A stretch of DNA of 64,000 bases from the NCBI GenBank assembly GCA_021325375.1, contig JAJPHG010000037.1, positions 62,001 through 126,000 of the forward strand, given 5' to 3'. This document shows positions 61,286 through 64,000 of the stretch, piece after piece. Under the pieces are notes generated by a model that saw nothing but the letters and a program-made list of their open reading frames with translations, was not told the origin of the DNA and ran no database searches. The DNA comes from Alphaproteobacteria bacterium. GTDB lineage: Bacteria; Pseudomonadota; Alphaproteobacteria; Micropepsales; Micropepsaceae. A program made the position numbers and the translations under genes. How positions within the stretch are numbered: the first letter of the stretch is position 1; each line of letters begins with the position of its first letter.

Positions 61286-61932
61286 AGATCGTCCATGCCG
61301 TGGCCCTGCTGCTCGCCTCGACGGGCGCTTGCATGGCCGATCCCGAATGCAATGTCCCTCTCAACCCCGCGCTCGGCAGGATCGCGCCCACGCGCGCCCA
61401 TTTCCTCAGCAGCGGCGACGGCTGTCCGTCCGCAGCGTCGCGCTGCGTTCTTCGCTCCTATCTCGTGCGCGACGACGTCGTGCTGCTCGGCGAGAAGAAG
61501 GGCGCGTGGCAATGCGTCTTGTACCCCATCGAGGCCGAAGGCGTCTATGGCTGGCTGCCGATGACCGCGCTCCACGTCCTTCCCGATGCCCCCAAGCCGC
61601 CGCTTGCAGCCTGGGTCGGGCACTGGGTCCGCGACAAGGATGCAAGCATCGACATCAAGCTTGAAGGCGCGAAGCTGTCGGTCGACGGAAATGCGATCTG
61701 GAAAGGCCGGGAGCCTTCCGACATCCGTGACGGTGAGATCGATGGCGAGGTGCGGCCCAAAGGGGATACATTGTTGATCGACGAGCGGGAGCCGGGATCG
61801 ATGACGCTGATGTGCATCGCGATATTGACACTCAACCACGGCGAGCTCGACGTGATGGATGATAGCCAATGCGGCGGCGTGAACGTCAGCTTCAATGGCG
61901 GGTACGAACGCCGGCGTCAGCCCCGCCGCTAG
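61282..61932 (+). CDS. Secreted protein of unknown function
   Basis: A 216-residue protein with a Sec signal peptide (MKIVHAVALLLASTGACMA). Five cysteines in the mature part suggest a periplasmic protein with disulfides. VRDDVVLLGEKKGAWQCVLYPIEAEGVYGWLPMTAL resembles an SH3-like fold. Coupled to the acetyltransferase gene by a 4-base overlap, and it overlaps the convergent hydrolase gene at its end by 4 bases. Confidence 0.65.
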   Translation: MKIVHAVALLLASTGACMADPECNVPLNPALGRIAPTRAHFLSSGDGCPSAASRCVLRSYLVRDDVVLLGEKKGAWQCVLYPIEAEGVYGWLPMTALHVLPDAPKPPLAAWVGHWVRDKDASIDIKLEGAKLSVDGNAIWKGREPSDIRDGEIDGEVRPKGDTLLIDEREPGSMTLMCIAILTLNHGELDVMDDSQCGGVNVSFNGGYERRRQPRR

Positions 61933-62879
61933 CCTTGTCCCTTCAGGAACGGCACCAGCGCCGCGAAGTAGGCGTCCTGGTCGTCGTACATGCACAGATG
62001 GCTGCCCTTGCCGCTGATCCACGTCTTCGCGCCGGGGATCAGCTTGCCTTCGCGGCGGATCTGGTCGGGGTCCATCTCGTCGTATCTTGCGCCCATCACC
62101 AGCGTCGGCACCTTGATCCTGGGCAGGTCGGCCCAGCGGTCCCAGCTCTTGAAGCTGCCGTTGATCAGGAACTCGTTGGGGCCCTGCATGAGATTGTAGA
62201 TGTGCGCGTTGAGCTTTGAGAACGCGCGCGTCACGGGCTCCGGCCATGGTTGCGGCAGGCGCAGCACATGCTCGGCATAGACCTTGTCCATCACCGCCTG
62301 ATAGGGGCGCGCGTCGATCTTGTTCAGCGTCTCGTATTTCGCGAGCGTCGCCTGGTCGGCGGCGGGAAGCGCGCGGCGGATGGCGTTCGCGTGCTCCACA
62401 TAGGCTGGAATGCCCGCCGTCATGTTCGAGATCACGAGCGTCTTCAGGTGAGCGCCGTATTTGAGCGCATACTCGATCGCGAGCATCCCGCCCCAGGAAT
62501 GGCCGTAGAGGATGAAGTTCTCGAGGCCGAGCCCTTTGCGCACCGCCTCGACCTCCTCAGTGTAGCGCGCGATGGTCCACAGACGGTCGTCGTTCGGGTG
62601 ATCGGAATTCCCGCAGCCGAGCTGGTCGTAATAGTAGAACTCGATGCCGGCCGCGGGGAGAAAATCCTCGAAGCATTCGAGATAGTCGTGGCTGAAGCCC
62701 GGCCCGCCATGCAGCAGAAGCACCTTGATGGGCGATCGGCCGACGCGCTTGGTCCACACATTGCCGCCCGGCACCGCGATCATCTTCACGCCGCCGGTCT
62801 TCACCTCCGCGCGCGCGCCCGTGGCCGCGAACGCCAGCGCCGCCGCGCCGACGGCAAGAAGGCTGCGCCGCTCGATCAC
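61929..62879 (-). CDS. Exported proline iminopeptidase-like alpha/beta hydrolase
   Basis: A 316-residue hydrolase of peptidase family S33 type. The N-terminus MIERRSLLAVGAAALAFAATGARA is a Tat-like signal. LLLHGGPGFSHDYLECF is the HGGPG signature of iminopeptidases, YGHSWGGMLAIEYA holds the catalytic serine and SGKGSHLCMYDDQ the histidine. It probably removes N-terminal proline or cleaves small amides in the periplasm. It is convergent with the secreted-protein gene. Confidence 0.9.
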   Translation of the reverse strand: MIERRSLLAVGAAALAFAATGARAEVKTGGVKMIAVPGGNVWTKRVGRSPIKVLLLHGGPGFSHDYLECFEDFLPAAGIEFYYYDQLGCGNSDHPNDDRLWTIARYTEEVEAVRKGLGLENFILYGHSWGGMLAIEYALKYGAHLKTLVISNMTAGIPAYVEHANAIRRALPAADQATLAKYETLNKIDARPYQAVMDKVYAEHVLRLPQPWPEPVTRAFSKLNAHIYNLMQGPNEFLINGSFKSWDRWADLPRIKVPTLVMGARYDEMDPDQIRREGKLIPGAKTWISGKGSHLCMYDDQDAYFAALVPFLKGQG

Positions 62880-62898
62880 GTGGCCCCCATTGCGCGGC

Positions 62899-63660
62899 CT
62901 AAGCCGCCGCGGCGAACTGGTTGAATTCGGAGATCACCGCCTTGACCGCGGCGCCGACGATCTTGGCGCCTGCCTCGACCGAGGCCAGGCTCGGGTCGGA
63001 GCCGATGCGGCCGTCGGGGAAGCGGCGGCGATAGTCCTCGGCGTCGAAGATCGGGCCGACGGGCGCGATCTTGGGCGTCATCGCCACGCTCTTCTGCGCC
63101 TGCGGATAGCCGAAATAGGTGACGGAGACCTCCGACGGCGTCGCGTGATGGCCCTCGCCCACGGGAAAGAGCTGGCGGCAGAGCTCGCCCACGCCCGGCA
63201 GCTCCCACCAATTGCGCAAGGTGCAGCGCAGCGGCGGATGGTTCGAGCCCGAGCGGTCGCCGAAGCCCGAGAACGTGATGCCGTGATACATCTCAGAGAA
63301 CGCGGCGTTGATCGTGTTGATGTTGCCGCCGTGGCCGTTCAGCCAGTAGATGCGCTCGAAGCCGTGGCGCGTCAGCGACTGCGTCCAGTCGAGCATCGCC
63401 GCGATCATCGTCGAGGGCCGCAGCGTGATCGTGCCGGCGAACGCCATGTGATGCTGCGCCTGTCCCACGTTGAAGGTCGGCGCGACCAGGATGCCGCTCT
63501 CGTCGCCCGCGCGGCTGGCGATGATCTCGGGACACAGCGCATCGGTGCCCAGAAGGCCGTTGGGCCCGTGCTGCTCGGTAGAGCCGATCGGGATGAGGAT
63601 CGCCTTGGAACGCTCCAGATACGCCTGAACCTCAGGCCACGACGAAAGATGAAGTTGCAT
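62899..63660 (-). CDS. Creatininase family protein
   Basis: A 253-residue metal-dependent amidohydrolase of the creatininase fold. AILIPIGSTEQHGPNGLLGTDAL supplies the Glu and His metal ligands, and IYWLNGHGGNINTINAAF and GEGHHATPSEVSVTYF the others. Members act on creatinine, formamides or mycofactocin/FAPy intermediates. The start is uncertain: 63660 fits the family length, but ATG 63675 and TTG 63684 are in frame. Confidence 0.88.
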   Translation of the reverse strand: MQLHLSSWPEVQAYLERSKAILIPIGSTEQHGPNGLLGTDALCPEIIASRAGDESGILVAPTFNVGQAQHHMAFAGTITLRPSTMIAAMLDWTQSLTRHGFERIYWLNGHGGNINTINAAFSEMYHGITFSGFGDRSGSNHPPLRCTLRNWWELPGVGELCRQLFPVGEGHHATPSEVSVTYFGYPQAQKSVAMTPKIAPVGPIFDAEDYRRRFPDGRIGSDPSLASVEAGAKIVGAAVKAVISEFNQFAAAA

Positions 63661-63741
63661 CCTTAGATTGTCCATCCGTTTCAATTGCTGATGGAAGAAC
63701 TATAGCTCCCTTGGACGCCCCGTCCAGACACGGTTCCGTTT

Positions 63742-64000
63742 TCAGTTCGAGCGCGCATCCGTGAGCAATGCTTCCAGCTTCGTAAGCGCCTTCTTCCAGG
63801 CCGTACGTTCCTTTTCGATGTCCTCGGCGTTCGCGAGCTTGTTCAATTGCAGCGCGATCTGGGCCTTGCCCGCGCCCTTCGCGTAGAATCCGGCCTCGAA
63901 GCGCGCGTCCTTCTTCCATGTGCCGCGCCAGTACTTGTTCTTGGTCTTCGAGGTCTCGACGAAAGCGCCCCGCGGTAACCACTTGCGCGTCCCGGCATCG
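63742..64000 (-). CDS. C-terminal part of a START-like (SRPBCC-type) protein, cut by the window edge
   Basis: The minus strand is open from the window edge to a stop at 63742 and encodes 85 residues: RKWLPRGAFVETSKTKNKYW, then GFYAKGAGKAQIALQLNKLANAEDIEKERTAWKKALTKLEALL. The pattern of a strand with GKxQIAxQxxKL followed by a helix ending in LxxLExLL resembles the C-terminus of Bet v1-like proteins of the kind that carry a DUF4287-type N-terminus. The start is outside the window. Confidence 0.6.
   Translation of the reverse strand, partial: DAGTRKWLPRGAFVETSKTKNKYWRGTWKKDARFEAGFYAKGAGKAQIALQLNKLANAEDIEKERTAWKKALTKLEALLTDARSN

Overview
The window is GC-rich chromosomal DNA from an alphaproteobacterium. 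The evidence is gene order: ubiE-ubiB divergent from mutM, then an enoyl-CoA hydratase, rpsT and dnaA, followed by a dnaA-dnaN-recF-gyrB replication cluster. An IalB-family gene next to rlmN, GANTC sites upstream of dnaA and many palindromic intergenic repeats fit the same group. I cannot name the genus. No tRNA, rRNA, CRISPR array, phage or classical insertion sequence was recognised.

Layout. 1-9 kb: the end of cysK, a CPBP membrane protease, a glutathione S-transferase, detoxification-type enzymes, a tightly overlapping operon (acyl-CoA dehydrogenase, DUF5655 protein, glycerophosphodiester phosphodiesterase) and a Crp/Fnr regulator. 9-16 kb: a MATE exporter, a 989-residue multidomain acyl-AMP ligase with a carrier-like segment and an unrecognised C-terminal half, an acyl-CoA ligase and a secreted protein. 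16-32 kb: the ubiquinone and replication core (ubiB, ubiE, mutM, ech, rpsT, dnaA, dnaN, recF, gyrB), interrupted by an ArsR/SRPBCC/VOC operon, an esterase and two PD-(D/E)xK nuclease-like genes, one between dnaA and dnaN and one just after gyrB. 32-50 kb: methyltransferases, a toxin-antitoxin pair downstream of argG, rlmN, an IalB homologue, an SDR/isomerase operon divergent from an HxlR regulator, an ABC-2 exporter, an R. etli-type asparaginase, a quinone oxidoreductase coupled to an Nramp-like transporter, and an endonuclease III-like protein.

50-58 kb is the most accessory part. It holds a large secreted Ig-like protein, a DUF4157 (eCIS core)-OmpA fusion, hydrolases and orphan genes. Two partial copies of neighbouring genes lie here: a 60-bp piece of the endonuclease gene and a 190-bp piece of thiC. 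They flank the accessory genes in direct orientation, so the region looks assembled by partial duplication or recombination. 58-64 kb: thiC under a TPP riboswitch, a GNAT acetyltransferase, a VOC protein, a proline iminopeptidase-like hydrolase, a creatininase-family hydrolase and a truncated START-like gene at the edge.

Genes are densely packed with many 4-base ATGA/GTGA overlaps. Regulatory sites readable from sequence include an ArsR promoter with a palindrome in its spacer and an apparently leaderless start, an HxlR palindromic operator, a TPP riboswitch and two orphan intrinsic terminators that hint at unannotated transcripts. No intact undescribed system can be proven from sequence alone. 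The best candidates are the acyl-AMP ligase fusion, the DUF4157-OmpA fusion and the nuclease-like genes embedded in the replication cluster.
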